A DNA stretch of 64,000 nucleotides from Urbifossiella sp046350095. Its GTDB lineage: Bacteria > Planctomycetota > Planctomycetia > Gemmatales > Gemmataceae. Shown here in pieces: positions 16,400 through 23,315 of the stretch (its first letter is position 1; every line of letters begins with the position of its first letter). Under the pieces are notes generated by a model. That model saw only the letters and a list, made by a program, of their open reading frames with translations. It was not told the DNA's origin and did no database searches. The position numbers and the translations under genes are program-made. The stretch spans positions 310,001 through 374,000 of the forward strand of contig JAXMBA010000006.1 of assembly GCA_046350095.1 (NCBI GenBank), given 5' to 3'.

Positions 16400-17353
16400 A
16401 TGAACGGACCAGCAGACGGAAACTCCGCTCGCCGCTACCCGCACTTTGATCCAATGGGCGAAGGCGGCTTGATCGATCCTTTTACTCCACAAACTAGCGA
16501 GGAGATCAAACGCTGGCTGGAGTCGGGTCTGAAGCTCTGGGGGACGCGAATATCAGATTTCGAAGTTGTCGAAGTTCGTCAACCGCGAGGTTGGCCGCCG
16601 GAGGGTTGGGAAACACTCTTCGCTCCCGCTCATCCTTCGCGGAGGGCAATTCTCGACTGGCTAATCGCGTTGGAAGGTGATGCCGAGAGTAAGGGTGAAC
16701 TCGGCAGAATCGCGGCGGAACTCAAAAACCGCCCCCCCGCGGAGCATATGAAGCACGTTGCGGGAAATTGCAAGGCTTTCATGTCCGACTTGCAGCGGCT
16801 CGTGACCTACTACGGTGACGAATGTCCCGCGTTAGGTGAGACTGATCTGCCCACGGACGAATTCGTGAACGTGGACGCCGCGCGAAAAGTTCTGCGTAAG
16901 GTCAGAGCACGCTTGTTACAGGAAATCGCCACCGCCGAGGGTGTGGACCGGCGGACGCTGCCTACCGAATCGCCCATAGTCGCTGCGTCGGTTGCTCCAA
17001 CTCACTCGGCCGTCCCCGATCACGTTCCCGTCGAAACTGGACAAGCCGAAGGAGGGAAACCGGCGTGTAGGGAAACCGCAGCGCCGACCGGTGGCGCAGC
17101 ATCCGCCACTCGCGGAAAGGGTAACGGGAGGGGCAAGAATATCAACGCCCGGATGATGAACATGCTTTTGGACGACGCTTCTCGTCGTGACTGGTCGGCT
17201 AGAAAGTGGGCGGACGCTCTGGAGTGTAGAGAAGGGACAGTGAAGGAGACGAGAGCTTGGGAACAGATCATGAACATGCGCCTCCTCGAAGCTACGGAGA
17301 GGATGACCCGCGACGAGGATCGGGTTGGCGGTCGGCGGAAACGACGCGACTGA
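16400..17353 (+). CDS. Hypothetical protein with C-terminal HTH-like region
   Basis: A 317-residue protein of unknown function, with lower GC than host genes. Residues 30-170 are helical, with EIKRWLESGLKLWG and a cysteine-containing middle (HVAGNCKAFMSDLQRLV, YYGDECPALGE). Residues 190-240 are a disordered Pro/Thr/Gly-rich linker. Residues 245-300 (NARMMNMLLDDASRRDWSARKWADALECREGTVKETRAW) resemble a winged or simple helix-turn-helix. DNA binding is inferred. It is transcribed toward the excisionase/replication block and followed by an intrinsic terminator at 17408. Confidence 0.7.
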   Translation: MNGPADGNSARRYPHFDPMGEGGLIDPFTPQTSEEIKRWLESGLKLWGTRISDFEVVEVRQPRGWPPEGWETLFAPAHPSRRAILDWLIALEGDAESKGELGRIAAELKNRPPAEHMKHVAGNCKAFMSDLQRLVTYYGDECPALGETDLPTDEFVNVDAARKVLRKVRARLLQEIATAEGVDRRTLPTESPIVAASVAPTHSAVPDHVPVETGQAEGGKPACRETAAPTGGAASATRGKGNGRGKNINARMMNMLLDDASRRDWSARKWADALECREGTVKETRAWEQIMNMRLLEATERMTRDEDRVGGRRKRRD

Positions 17354-17478
17354 TTCCGACCGACCGGCGCCAGATACCGACCGCCGGACAGAATTTCATA
17401 AATCGCTGACGGGCCGGGTTTCCTTGTGAAATCCGGCCCGTCGCGCGTTTCCGGTAGGAACCGGATTCCGACCGACCG
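17352..17478. repeat. 15-bp direct repeats flanking a terminator
   Basis: The 15-mer GATTCCGACCGACCG occurs at 17352-17366 and again at 17464-17478, with the hairpin at 17408-17442 between them. The first copy overlaps the stop codon of the 317-residue gene. Possible protein-binding sites or a small duplication; no function is known. Confidence 0.6.
17408..17442 (+). terminator. Hairpin after the 317-residue gene
   Basis: A 15-bp stem (17408-17422 with 17428-17442, one G-U wobble, loop CTTGT) lies 55 nt after the stop codon. The stem is GC-rich at its base and TTTC/GAAA at its tip, without a long T run. Probable terminator. Confidence 0.55.
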
Positions 17479-17504
17479 CGGCTTGGGTGAAGGAGGTGCG
17501 AACC

Positions 17505-17714
17505 ATGCACCCGACGCCCGCCGCCGACCCAACCGACCCGCGCCCCACCGACCCACCGTTCCTGTTCGTGATCCTGCTTGCCGCCCGCAAGGCCGGCGAC
17601 CGGATGCTCGAATCCCTCGCCCGCGATTGGCTGGGGGAGGTGGGTATTCGCGTCGTGTTCGCCGACGAGTTGCCCGCCCCAACCAACCAGAAGCGGGGCC
17701 GCGACAATGGCTGA
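17505..17714 (+). CDS. Small element protein upstream of the HTH gene
   Basis: A 69-residue protein with a Pro/Thr/Asp-rich start (TPAADPTDPRPTDPPF) and an amphipathic helical body (FLFVILLAARKAGDRMLESLARDWLGEVGIRVVFADELP). ATG 17505 is chosen for the AGGAGG 9 nt upstream; a GTG at 17487 lacks such a site. Small proteins like this commonly sit just before AlpA/excisionase-like genes in planctomycete islands (from memory). It overlaps a 24-codon frame at 17707 by 8 nt. Function unknown. Confidence 0.65.
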   Translation: MHPTPAADPTDPRPTDPPFLFVILLAARKAGDRMLESLARDWLGEVGIRVVFADELPAPTNQKRGRDNG

Positions 17715-17781
17715 CGTGCTCTTCTTCGGCGCCCCCGCCGCCTACCCGCTCGCCGCCGACCGGAAAGGGGTGCGTTCGTGA
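17707..17781 (+). CDS. Tiny coupled reading frame (24 residues)
   Basis: An ATG at 17707 inside the end of the preceding gene opens a 24-codon frame (ADVLFFGAPAAYPLAADRKG) whose TGA overlaps the GTG start of the HTH gene at 17778 (GTGA junction). It could be a translational-coupling leader carrying ribosomes into the HTH gene, or a real mini-protein. The evidence is position only. Confidence 0.35.
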   Translation: MADVLFFGAPAAYPLAADRKGVRS

Positions 17782-18059
17782 GCGACCCCACCCCAATCCC
17801 CGCCTACAAGCGCCGCCGGCAACTCCCGCCCGGTCTTCTCACCCGCAAGGCCGCGGCCCGCTACTGCGGGCGCGGCGCCTCGACCTGGGACCGTCTCGCC
17901 GCGGCCAGGCTGACCCCCGCGCCCATCAGACTCGGCGGCGCCGTGCTGTGGAGCCGCGCCGAGCTGGCCGCGTGGTGCCGCCACGGCTGCCCGCCGCGCG
18001 CCGAATGGGAGCCTGCCTGGCGCCAGATCGTCGCCCGCCGCGATGGCCGGGCGAAGTGA
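17778..18059 (+). CDS. AlpA/excisionase-like HTH protein
   Basis: A 93-residue DNA-binding protein. LLTRKAAARYCGRGASTWDRLAAARLTPAPIRLGGAVLWSRAELAAWC has the winged-helix pattern of the AlpA/MerR-type excisionase family: recognition helix STWDRLAAA, then the wing and L..W final helix. GTG 17778 overlaps the stop of the 24-codon frame. Relatives act as recombination directionality factors or as repressors and activators of integrase genes. Position before the replication ATPase and integrase supports that role. A strong hairpin follows at 18087. Confidence 0.78.
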   Translation: MSDPTPIPAYKRRRQLPPGLLTRKAAARYCGRGASTWDRLAAARLTPAPIRLGGAVLWSRAELAAWCRHGCPPRAEWEPAWRQIVARRDGRAK

Positions 18060-18086
18060 CAACCCCCTGACACACTCCACGAAAGG

Positions 18087-18127
18087 ACAACGGGCCGGGT
18101 GCCCGCCAAGACACCCCGGCCCGTTGT
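18087..18127 (+). terminator. Hairpin between HTH gene and RepA-like gene
   Basis: A 13-bp perfect stem, 18087-18099 with 18115-18127 (ACAACGGG..CCCGTTGT), loop 15 nt, followed by AACGG. It lies 27 nt after the HTH stop and would terminate or attenuate transcription into the ATPase gene. Its presence argues against the GTG at 18099 as the ATPase start, since that codon falls at the stem edge. Confidence 0.65.
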
Positions 18128-18140
18128 AACGGAACTGTCG

Positions 18141-19382
18141 ATGGCAATTCTATCGCAGCTAGTCGATGACGACGACAGTGGGGCAAGGCGCGGTGGCGCG
18201 CGACCGGGGCGGGATTCAGCCGGCCAACCTGAGCGCGGGGTTCGCTCCGCTCCGGACCTACTGCGCCTGTCGGACGTAGTTCCGGCCGCGGTGCCGTGGT
18301 TGTGGCCGGGCCGCATCCCGCTGGGCCGGATCACCGTGCTTTCAGGGCGTGGCGGGGAAGGGAAGTCGTACCTGACGTGCGACCTCGCCGCACGGATCAC
18401 TACCGGCGCCGTTTGGCCTGACGGTGGGGCGGCGCCGGCCGGGAGCGTGCTGTTCATCTGCGCCGAAGACGACCCGGCCGACACCATCGCCCCCCGCCTG
18501 GACGCGGCCGGGGCGGATAGGCGGCGCGCCCACCTGTTGCGGGCCGTGAGGGTGACGAACGCGGCGGGAAAGGAAACGGCCGTGGCGTTCGACCTGGCGA
18601 ACGTGGATATGGTCGGCGACTCCCTGGATCGACTCCCCGACTGCAACCTCGTAGTCATCGACCCGGTTGGTTCTTACTTGGGTGGTCGCGTAGACGCACA
18701 CCGCGACAACGAGGTACGCGCCGTCCTTGCCCCACTGGCGGCGCTGGCGGCAATGCGAGAGGTTGCCGTGCTGCTCGTCGCCCACACCCGCAAGGGAAGC
18801 GGCAGCTTCGCCGACGATACCGTGATGGGGAGCCGCGCGTTCACAGCGCTAGCCCGGTGCGTGTGGCACCTGACCGCCGACGAGAACGACCGAACGCGCA
18901 AGTTGCTGTTGCCCGGCAAGTGCAATCTCGCCGCCCCGGCGCCTGGGTTGGCATTCAGGATCACGCCCGGCTCGTCGGCCGTCGTCGGCAGTTCGCCGCG
19001 GTTGGAGTGGGAACCGGACCCCCTCACCGGCGCGCACGCCGACGACTTCCTCGCCGACCGCGGCCCCGCCGCAGGGCGCGGCCCCGACCCCACTGCCCGC
19101 ACCGCCGCGGCCGACTGGCTTGCCGAACTGTTGTGCAACGGCCCCGTTGCCGCAGCCGAAGTCAGGACAGAGGCGACGGCGGCGGGGATGAAATGGGAGA
19201 CCGTTCGGCGGGCTCGTGAGGCGTTGGGCATCCGACCACGCAAGCAGTCGTTCGGCGGCGGGTGGGTATGGGCGCTGCCCGATCCTGCCCGAAGGTGTTC
19301 AAGTCCCGCACGCGGTCCCGAAGGTGTTCAAGAAGGGGGAAACCTGAACACCTTCGGAAATCAAAAGGGGTCAACCACGTAA
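18141..19382 (+). CDS. RepA-like AAA ATPase (AAA_25 type)
   Basis: A 413-residue protein with a RecA/DnaB-like hexameric ATPase domain: WLWPGRIPLGRITVLSGRGG with Walker A GRGGEGKS (69-76), SVLFICAEDD, Walker B NLVVIDPV and VAVLLVAHTRKGSGSFADD. A C-terminal winged helix (AADWLAELLCNGPVAAAEV, then KWETVRRAREALGI) follows. It resembles plasmid RepA/KaiC-like helicases or primase loaders of integrative elements. ATG 18141 is chosen over GTG 18099. The last about 30 codons are made of the repeat array at 19289, so the C-terminal tail (GPEGVQEGGNLNTFG) is probably not conserved. Likely supports replication of the excised circle. Confidence 0.82.
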   Translation: MAILSQLVDDDDSGARRGGARPGRDSAGQPERGVRSAPDLLRLSDVVPAAVPWLWPGRIPLGRITVLSGRGGEGKSYLTCDLAARITTGAVWPDGGAAPAGSVLFICAEDDPADTIAPRLDAAGADRRRAHLLRAVRVTNAAGKETAVAFDLANVDMVGDSLDRLPDCNLVVIDPVGSYLGGRVDAHRDNEVRAVLAPLAALAAMREVAVLLVAHTRKGSGSFADDTVMGSRAFTALARCVWHLTADENDRTRKLLLPGKCNLAAPAPGLAFRITPGSSAVVGSSPRLEWEPDPLTGAHADDFLADRGPAAGRGPDPTARTAAADWLAELLCNGPVAAAEVRTEATAAGMKWETVRRAREALGIRPRKQSFGGGWVWALPDPARRCSSPARGPEGVQEGGNLNTFGNQKGSTT

Positions 19383-19467
19383 ACCGCTGGGGTTTTCCCG
19401 AAGGTGTTCAGGTTTCCCCCTTCTTGAACACCTTCGGCGGGAAGGCGAACAACTTGACCACCTTCGG
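19289..19467. repeat. Iteron-like array with a perfect 40-bp inverted repeat
   Basis: Six copies of the 13-mer CCGAAGGTGTTCA or its complement: forward at 19289, 19318 and 19398; inverted at 19345-19357, 19425-19437 and 19455-19467 (the last with one mismatch). Arms 19318-19357 and 19398-19437 are exact 40-bp reverse complements separated by 40 bp, and each arm is itself flanked by the 13-mer in inverted orientation. It overlaps the 3' end of the RepA-like gene. The arrangement suggests an origin or binding array for the RepA-like or integrase protein. Confidence 0.9.
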
Positions 19468-19579
19468 CGAGGATGCCGACCGCACCCCAGTCGAGACGCG
19501 CCGGCCGGCGGCGCGACCCATTGATGTTCCCCTGACATTGCGCGCTGCTGGTCAGCGCGGGTATACTCCCAAAGCCTTT

Positions 19580-19635
19580 GGCCGGGCCGGCGGGAGCGAC
19601 CTGAGAACCGTTCCCGCCGGCCCGGCCGTTCTCAG
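19580..19635 (+). promoter_or_regulatory. Interlocked hairpins in the integrase leader
   Basis: Two mutually exclusive stems just before the integrase ATG. Stem A is 16 bp (19580-19595 with 19612-19627). Stem B is 8 bp, CTGAGAAC (19601-19608) with GTTCTCAG (19628-19635). Stem B uses the loop of stem A, and its 3' strand abuts the AAAGG ribosome site at 19636. Switching between stems could control integrase expression. A TATACT at 19562 is a possible -10 element. Confidence 0.55.
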
Positions 19636-19649
19636 AAAGGCGAATCCCG

Positions 19650-21653
19650 ATGGCGACCCTGTTCAAGCCTACCCGCGCCTACCCGCTCCCGTCTGGCGCC
19701 GAAATCACTGACCGCGACGGAAAGCCGCACGTCCGCCAACTCGAGCGCGGGCGGGCCGTGTACTACCCACTCACCGAGGACGGCAGTGGGTTTCTCAAGC
19801 CCGCGGCGAAGTGGGCCGCATGGGTGCGGCACGCCGACGGCACCCGCAAGCGCGTGTACTTCTCACCGAATAAGGACGCCGCGGCGGTCATGCTGGCCGA
19901 CCTGTTGAAGCGCGTAGAGAACGAGAAAGGCGGCGTCATCGATCGCACCCACACCCACCGCAAGCGCCCGCTCACCGCGCACCTCGACGACTGGCTCGAC
20001 AACCTCCGCGCGAATGGCCGCGACGGGACATACATCGGGTTGAAGGCGGGGCGGGTGCGGGCCGTCGTCGCAGGGTGCGGATGGGTGTTCCCGGCCGACC
20101 TGTCCGCCGACCGACTCGAAGCCTTTCTCGCGTCGCTCCGCTCCCACCGACCGAACCTCCCTCCGATCCCCGCTGGCGTGACGGCATTCACTCTCGCCCA
20201 AGTCTGCCGACTGGTCGGAGGGGTGGAGCGGAGCACCGCCGCCGGGCTCGTCCGCCGTCACCAACTCGACGCGACCGGGAAGGGGAAGGCGCGCCGATTC
20301 CCTTTGGCTACCGTCGAAGCGCTGCGACAGCTGCGCGACCGCGGCGCGTCCGTCCAGACATCGAACCACTACCTCCAAGCCGTCCACCAGTTCACCCGCT
20401 GGATGACCGACAACGGCCGCATCGGTGAGAACCCGTTCCGCCGGGTGAAGGCGCTGAACGCCCGCCTCGACCAGCGCCGGCGCCGGGGAGAGTTCACGCC
20501 GGGGGAAATGTCCGCCGTGCTCGGCGCGGCCGGGGAGAGTCCTGCGGTCGTGTTCGGGTTGGCGGGTGCCGACCGGGTGATGCTCTACCGCGTGGCGCTC
20601 GGCACCGGATACCGCGCCGCCGAACTGGCTGCGCTCACCCCGGACAACTTCGACTTCACCGCCAACCCGCCGGCTGCGGTGCTTCCCGCCGAGTTCACGA
20701 AGAACCGCAAGGGCGCTGTTCAGCCGCTCGCCGCGGCGCTGGTGGCGGACCTGCGCGGCTACCTCCGCGGGCGCCCCGGCAAGGAACCCGTCTGGCCGGG
20801 CGCGTGGCCGACGAAGGCGGCGGACATGCTCCGGGCAGACCTCGCCGCCGCCGGCGTGCCGGTCGAAGTGGACGGCCCGGAGGGAGTGGAGACGCGAGAC
20901 TTTCACGCGCTGCGGAACTGCTACATCTCCGACGTGCTCCGCTCCGGTGCCGACCTCAAACAAGCGATGACGCTGGCGCGTCACTCCGACCCGCGGCTCA
21001 CGACCGCCCGCTACGGCCGCACCCGTCTTCACGACCTGGGCGCGCTGGTGGACAAGCTGCCGAACCCGTCCGCCGCCGAACGCGAGCCGGCCGCGTTCCG
21101 GCTCACAGGGACCGACAACGGGGGTAGCGCGGGCGCACCAACGGGCGCACCAACCTGCGGTAACTCGCGGGTGCGTCTGAGGGCGATTGAAGAAGGCGAC
21201 GACGTAAACAAGCCGACGGTCGAAAAAGAAACCCCCGGGATTTCCGGGGGTTTGGAGACATCCGAGGACGATCGGCGAAAGTTGAGGAAGAGGCCTCGCC
21301 CGGATTCGAACCGGGGAATGACGGTTTTGCAAACCGTTGCCTTACCACTTGGCTACGAGGCCGTCTGGTCCCTGACGGCGGGGACATTCTATCCCCCGCC
21401 GGCGGTGCGTCAACGCCCCGCACCCGCTGTATCGGTCGCGACGTGGGTGCGGGTTGAGGCGGTTTCGGATGGCCCCCGGGCCGGGGCGTGTGGTATGATA
21501 CCGGTCCTGCCCCACACCCGTTCCGGGTCCGATTCATGCCCAGCGCGGCCACCCGTCGAGACTTCCTCCGCCTCGGGGCCGGTGCCGTCGCCCTCGGCAT
21601 CCCGAACACGGCCGCCGCGTCCGCCGCGCGCGGCAACTCGGTCATCCTCGTGA
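19650..21653 (+). CDS. Tyrosine recombinase (element integrase)
   Basis: A phage-type integrase. Residues about 100-265 are the SAM-like core-binding domain, with an inserted HTH-like region (TLAQVCRLVGGVERSTAAGL). The catalytic domain has Arg322 (GTGYRAAEL), HALR (His419, Arg422), ARHSDPRL (His445) and nucleophile Tyr455 (TARYGR), a complete R-H-R-H-Y set. The frame does not stop after the catalytic domain but crosses the att core (residues 546-562) and the antisense of tRNA-Cys, ending at 21653 inside the DUF1501 gene in another frame. In the excised circle it would instead continue into 5149-5361 and end after 632 residues. It catalyses integration and excision at tRNA-Cys. ATG 19650 follows AGAAAGG. 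Confidence 0.9.
   Translation: MATLFKPTRAYPLPSGAEITDRDGKPHVRQLERGRAVYYPLTEDGSGFLKPAAKWAAWVRHADGTRKRVYFSPNKDAAAVMLADLLKRVENEKGGVIDRTHTHRKRPLTAHLDDWLDNLRANGRDGTYIGLKAGRVRAVVAGCGWVFPADLSADRLEAFLASLRSHRPNLPPIPAGVTAFTLAQVCRLVGGVERSTAAGLVRRHQLDATGKGKARRFPLATVEALRQLRDRGASVQTSNHYLQAVHQFTRWMTDNGRIGENPFRRVKALNARLDQRRRRGEFTPGEMSAVLGAAGESPAVVFGLAGADRVMLYRVALGTGYRAAELAALTPDNFDFTANPPAAVLPAEFTKNRKGAVQPLAAALVADLRGYLRGRPGKEPVWPGAWPTKAADMLRADLAAAGVPVEVDGPEGVETRDFHALRNCYISDVLRSGADLKQAMTLARHSDPRLTTARYGRTRLHDLGALVDKLPNPSAAEREPAAFRLTGTDNGGSAGAPTGAPTCGNSRVRLRAIEEGDDVNKPTVEKETPGISGGLETSEDDRRKLRKRPRPDSNRGMTVLQTVALPLGYEAVWSLTAGTFYPPPAVRQRPAPAVSVATWVRVEAVSDGPRAGACGMIPVLPHTRSGSDSCPARPPVETSSASGPVPSPSASRTRPPRPPRAATRSSS
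21229..21253 (-). terminator. Element-supplied terminator for tRNA-Cys
   Basis: An inverted repeat AAACCCCCGG (21229-21238) with CCGGGGGTTT (21244-21253). On the minus strand it is followed by CTTTTTCG. It is positioned downstream of the intact tRNA-Cys, replacing the host hairpin at 5043-5066. It lies within the integrase reading frame. Confidence 0.65.
21287..21336. repeat. attR, 50-bp core overlapping tRNA-Cys
   Basis: Identical over 50 bp to 5100-5149. It overlaps the 3' part of the intact tRNA-Cys gene, which the element therefore reconstitutes on integration. Outside the core the two flanks differ. Confidence 0.92.
21291..21362 (-). tRNA. tRNA-Cys (GCA)
   Basis: A complete cloverleaf on the minus strand: acceptor GGCCTCG with CGAGGCC, D arm GCC..GGC, anticodon stem ACGGT/ACCGT with loop TTGCAAA (anticodon GCA), T arm CCCGG-TTCGAAT-CCGGG, and discriminator T73 as usual for cysteine tRNA. 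CCA is not encoded. Its 3' part is the attR core of the element. It is the integration target and remains functional because the element restores the 3' half. Confidence 0.96.
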
Positions 21654-22858
21654 ACCTGACCGGTGGCATGAGCCACGTCGATAGCCTCGACCCGAAGCCG
21701 GAGGCGCCGGCCGAGGTGCGCGGCGAGTTCGGCACCATCGCCACCACCGTGCCGGGCCTGCGATTCTGCGAACACCTGCCGTTGCTGGCGTCGCGGATGC
21801 GGCAATTCGCGCTGGTGCGGTCGCTGTCGCACCGCGAGAACGGCCACCTCCCCGGCACCCACCGACTGCTCACCGGCGCGACGATGCCGAACCAGCGGAT
21901 CACCGACCTCGACAACGTCCTGTCGCGCCGCGACTGGCCGTGCTACGCCGCGGCACTGAACCAGATTCGCCCGCGGCACGACGGCGTCCCGAACGGCGTC
22001 ACCCTGCCGCACGCGCTCATCGAGGGGCCGCTGACGTGGCCCGGCCAGCACGCCGGGTTCCTCGGGCCGACGCACGACCCCATGCTCGTGACGCAGGACC
22101 CGAGCGCGCCGACGTTTCGCATGGACGCCTTCACGCCGGCACCCGGCCTCGACGCCGACCGCGTCGAGGGCCGGCGCTCGCTGCTGGAGCAGATCGAATC
22201 CGGCGGCACCGGCGACCCGACGTTCCGCGACCACCAGCGGCGGGCGTTCGAGATGCTGACCAGCGACCGAGTGGCCGGCGCCTTCCGCCTGGACCGCGAG
22301 CCGGAGCGCGTCCGCGACCGGTACGGGCGGACCATGTTCGGCCAGTCGCTCCTTCTGGCCCGCCGGCTGGTGCAGGCCGGCGTGCCGGTGGTGCAGGCGA
22401 ACATGGGGATCGTGCAGAACTGGGACACACACGTGGACAACTGGGGCCGGCTCAAGACGCGCCTGCTGCCCTGGCTCGACCGGGCGCTGACGGCGCTCGT
22501 GGACGACCTCGAAGGCTCGGGCCTGCTGGACCGCACCTTCGTGGCCTGCCTCGGCGAGTTCGGTCGGACGCCGAAGGTGAGCACGCTGCCGGGCGAGACG
22601 ATCCCCGGCCGCGACCACTGGGCGTCGGTGTACTCGGGGCTGTTCGCCGGGGCCGGCGTCGTGGGCGGCCGCGTGATCGGCCGGTCGGACAAGTCGGGGG
22701 CGTTCCCGATGAGCACGTCGTACACCCCGTTCGACGTGGGGGCGACGATCTACCAGGCGCTCGGCGTGGCGCCCGACAGCGAGATCCGCGACCCGCAGAA
22801 CCGCCCGAACAAGGTGAACGGCGGCGACCCGATGGCGGTGCTGTTCCGAAACCAGTAG
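21536..22858 (+). CDS. DUF1501 sulfatase-like protein with Tat signal
   Basis: A 440-residue DUF1501 protein, a family related to the alkaline phosphatase/sulfatase fold and greatly expanded in planctomycetes. The N-terminus has a twin-arginine motif (RRDFLRLGAG, Arg7-Arg8) and a hydrophobic stretch for export. Conserved blocks are LVNLTGGMSHVDSLDPKP, NGHLPGTHRLLTGA, VQANMGIVQNWDTHVDNW, CLGEFGRTPKV and GRDHWASVYSGLFAGAGVVGG, supplying metal-ligand Asp/His residues. It is usually paired with a DUF1549/DUF1553 (Planctomycete cytochrome c) gene, which is absent here. The substrate is unknown. ATG 21536 directly precedes the Tat motif; the integrase frame runs across its start. Confidence 0.9.
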   Translation: MPSAATRRDFLRLGAGAVALGIPNTAAASAARGNSVILVNLTGGMSHVDSLDPKPEAPAEVRGEFGTIATTVPGLRFCEHLPLLASRMRQFALVRSLSHRENGHLPGTHRLLTGATMPNQRITDLDNVLSRRDWPCYAAALNQIRPRHDGVPNGVTLPHALIEGPLTWPGQHAGFLGPTHDPMLVTQDPSAPTFRMDAFTPAPGLDADRVEGRRSLLEQIESGGTGDPTFRDHQRRAFEMLTSDRVAGAFRLDREPERVRDRYGRTMFGQSLLLARRLVQAGVPVVQANMGIVQNWDTHVDNWGRLKTRLLPWLDRALTALVDDLEGSGLLDRTFVACLGEFGRTPKVSTLPGETIPGRDHWASVYSGLFAGAGVVGGRVIGRSDKSGAFPMSTSYTPFDVGATIYQALGVAPDSEIRDPQNRPNKVNGGDPMAVLFRNQ

Positions 22859-22878
22859 CAACTCGTTCCGAGGGCTGC

Positions 22879-23292
22879 GTGGGGAGTCATCCGAGACTGC
22901 CGGCGCCGCAGGCTCAGGCCTTCGTGGTCTGTCGGGAAATCTGGGAGAATTCCCGGACTGGCGAGTACATGCTCGCGGGCCCGGTCAGCCACATCCCGAT
23001 CCCGCGGTTCCCCGCCGACGTCCGGCTGTCGGTGTACGCGCACGTGACCGGCGGCCACGGCAGCTACGACCTCGAGTTCCAGCTGCGTGGGGCCGACGGG
23101 GCGGTCGTCTGGCGGTGGCGACCGGCGCAGCCGCTCGACCACCCGAACCCTCTGGTCCTACACCAGTTGGCCTTTCACGAGCTCCTGCTCACCGTCCCGG
23201 CCGCCGGCAGGTACGACCTGGCGCTCCACGCCGGGGGTGACGAGATCGGTCACCAGCCGCTCCTGATCGGCCCGGCCGAAGTCTTCGCATAA
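22879..23292 (+). CDS. Conserved hypothetical protein, GTG start
   Basis: A 137-residue beta-rich protein. After a variable N-terminus it reads AFVVCREIWENSRTGEYMLAG, IPIPRFPADVRLSVYAHVTGGHGSYDLEF and WRPAQPLDHPNPLVL, then YDLALHAGGDEIGHQPLLI. I recall similar small proteins (DUF6941-type, jelly-roll-like) in Gemmataceae, but no function. No ATG exists before the conserved part, so GTG 22879 (preceded by GAGGG) is taken as start; the exact start is uncertain. It follows the DUF1501 gene by 20 nt and is convergent with the RraA-like gene. Confidence 0.65.
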   Translation: MGSHPRLPAPQAQAFVVCREIWENSRTGEYMLAGPVSHIPIPRFPADVRLSVYAHVTGGHGSYDLEFQLRGADGAVVWRWRPAQPLDHPNPLVLHQLAFHELLLTVPAAGRYDLALHAGGDEIGHQPLLIGPAEVFA

Positions 23293-23315
23293 CTGCAGGC
23301 TGTGGTAGGTCCGGG

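Larger units (their letters stand above)
5100..21336. mobile_element. 16.2-kb integrative element in tRNA-Cys
   Basis: Bounded by exact 50-bp direct repeats derived from tRNA-Cys. It contains an integrase next to attR, an AlpA-like excisionase, a RepA-like ATPase with an iteron array, a ParA operon, a restriction-modification locus, unknown genes, and two transposase relics. Several genes (5956-7446, 16400-17353) have lower GC than the host. No conjugation or capsid genes are visible, so transfer would depend on a helper. It best fits an integrative plasmid or mobilisable genomic island carrying defence cargo. Removing it restores tRNA-Cys followed by the hairpin at 5043. Confidence 0.9.

Noticed and set aside
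16165..16449. 94-codon open frame upstream of the 317-residue gene
   Set aside because: No ribosome site, no coding composition, and overlaps the start of a better gene.
19580..19635. An H-type pseudoknot
   Set aside because: The linker after the 16-bp stem is zero nucleotides, too short to cross the stem. Alternative hairpins are more reasonable.
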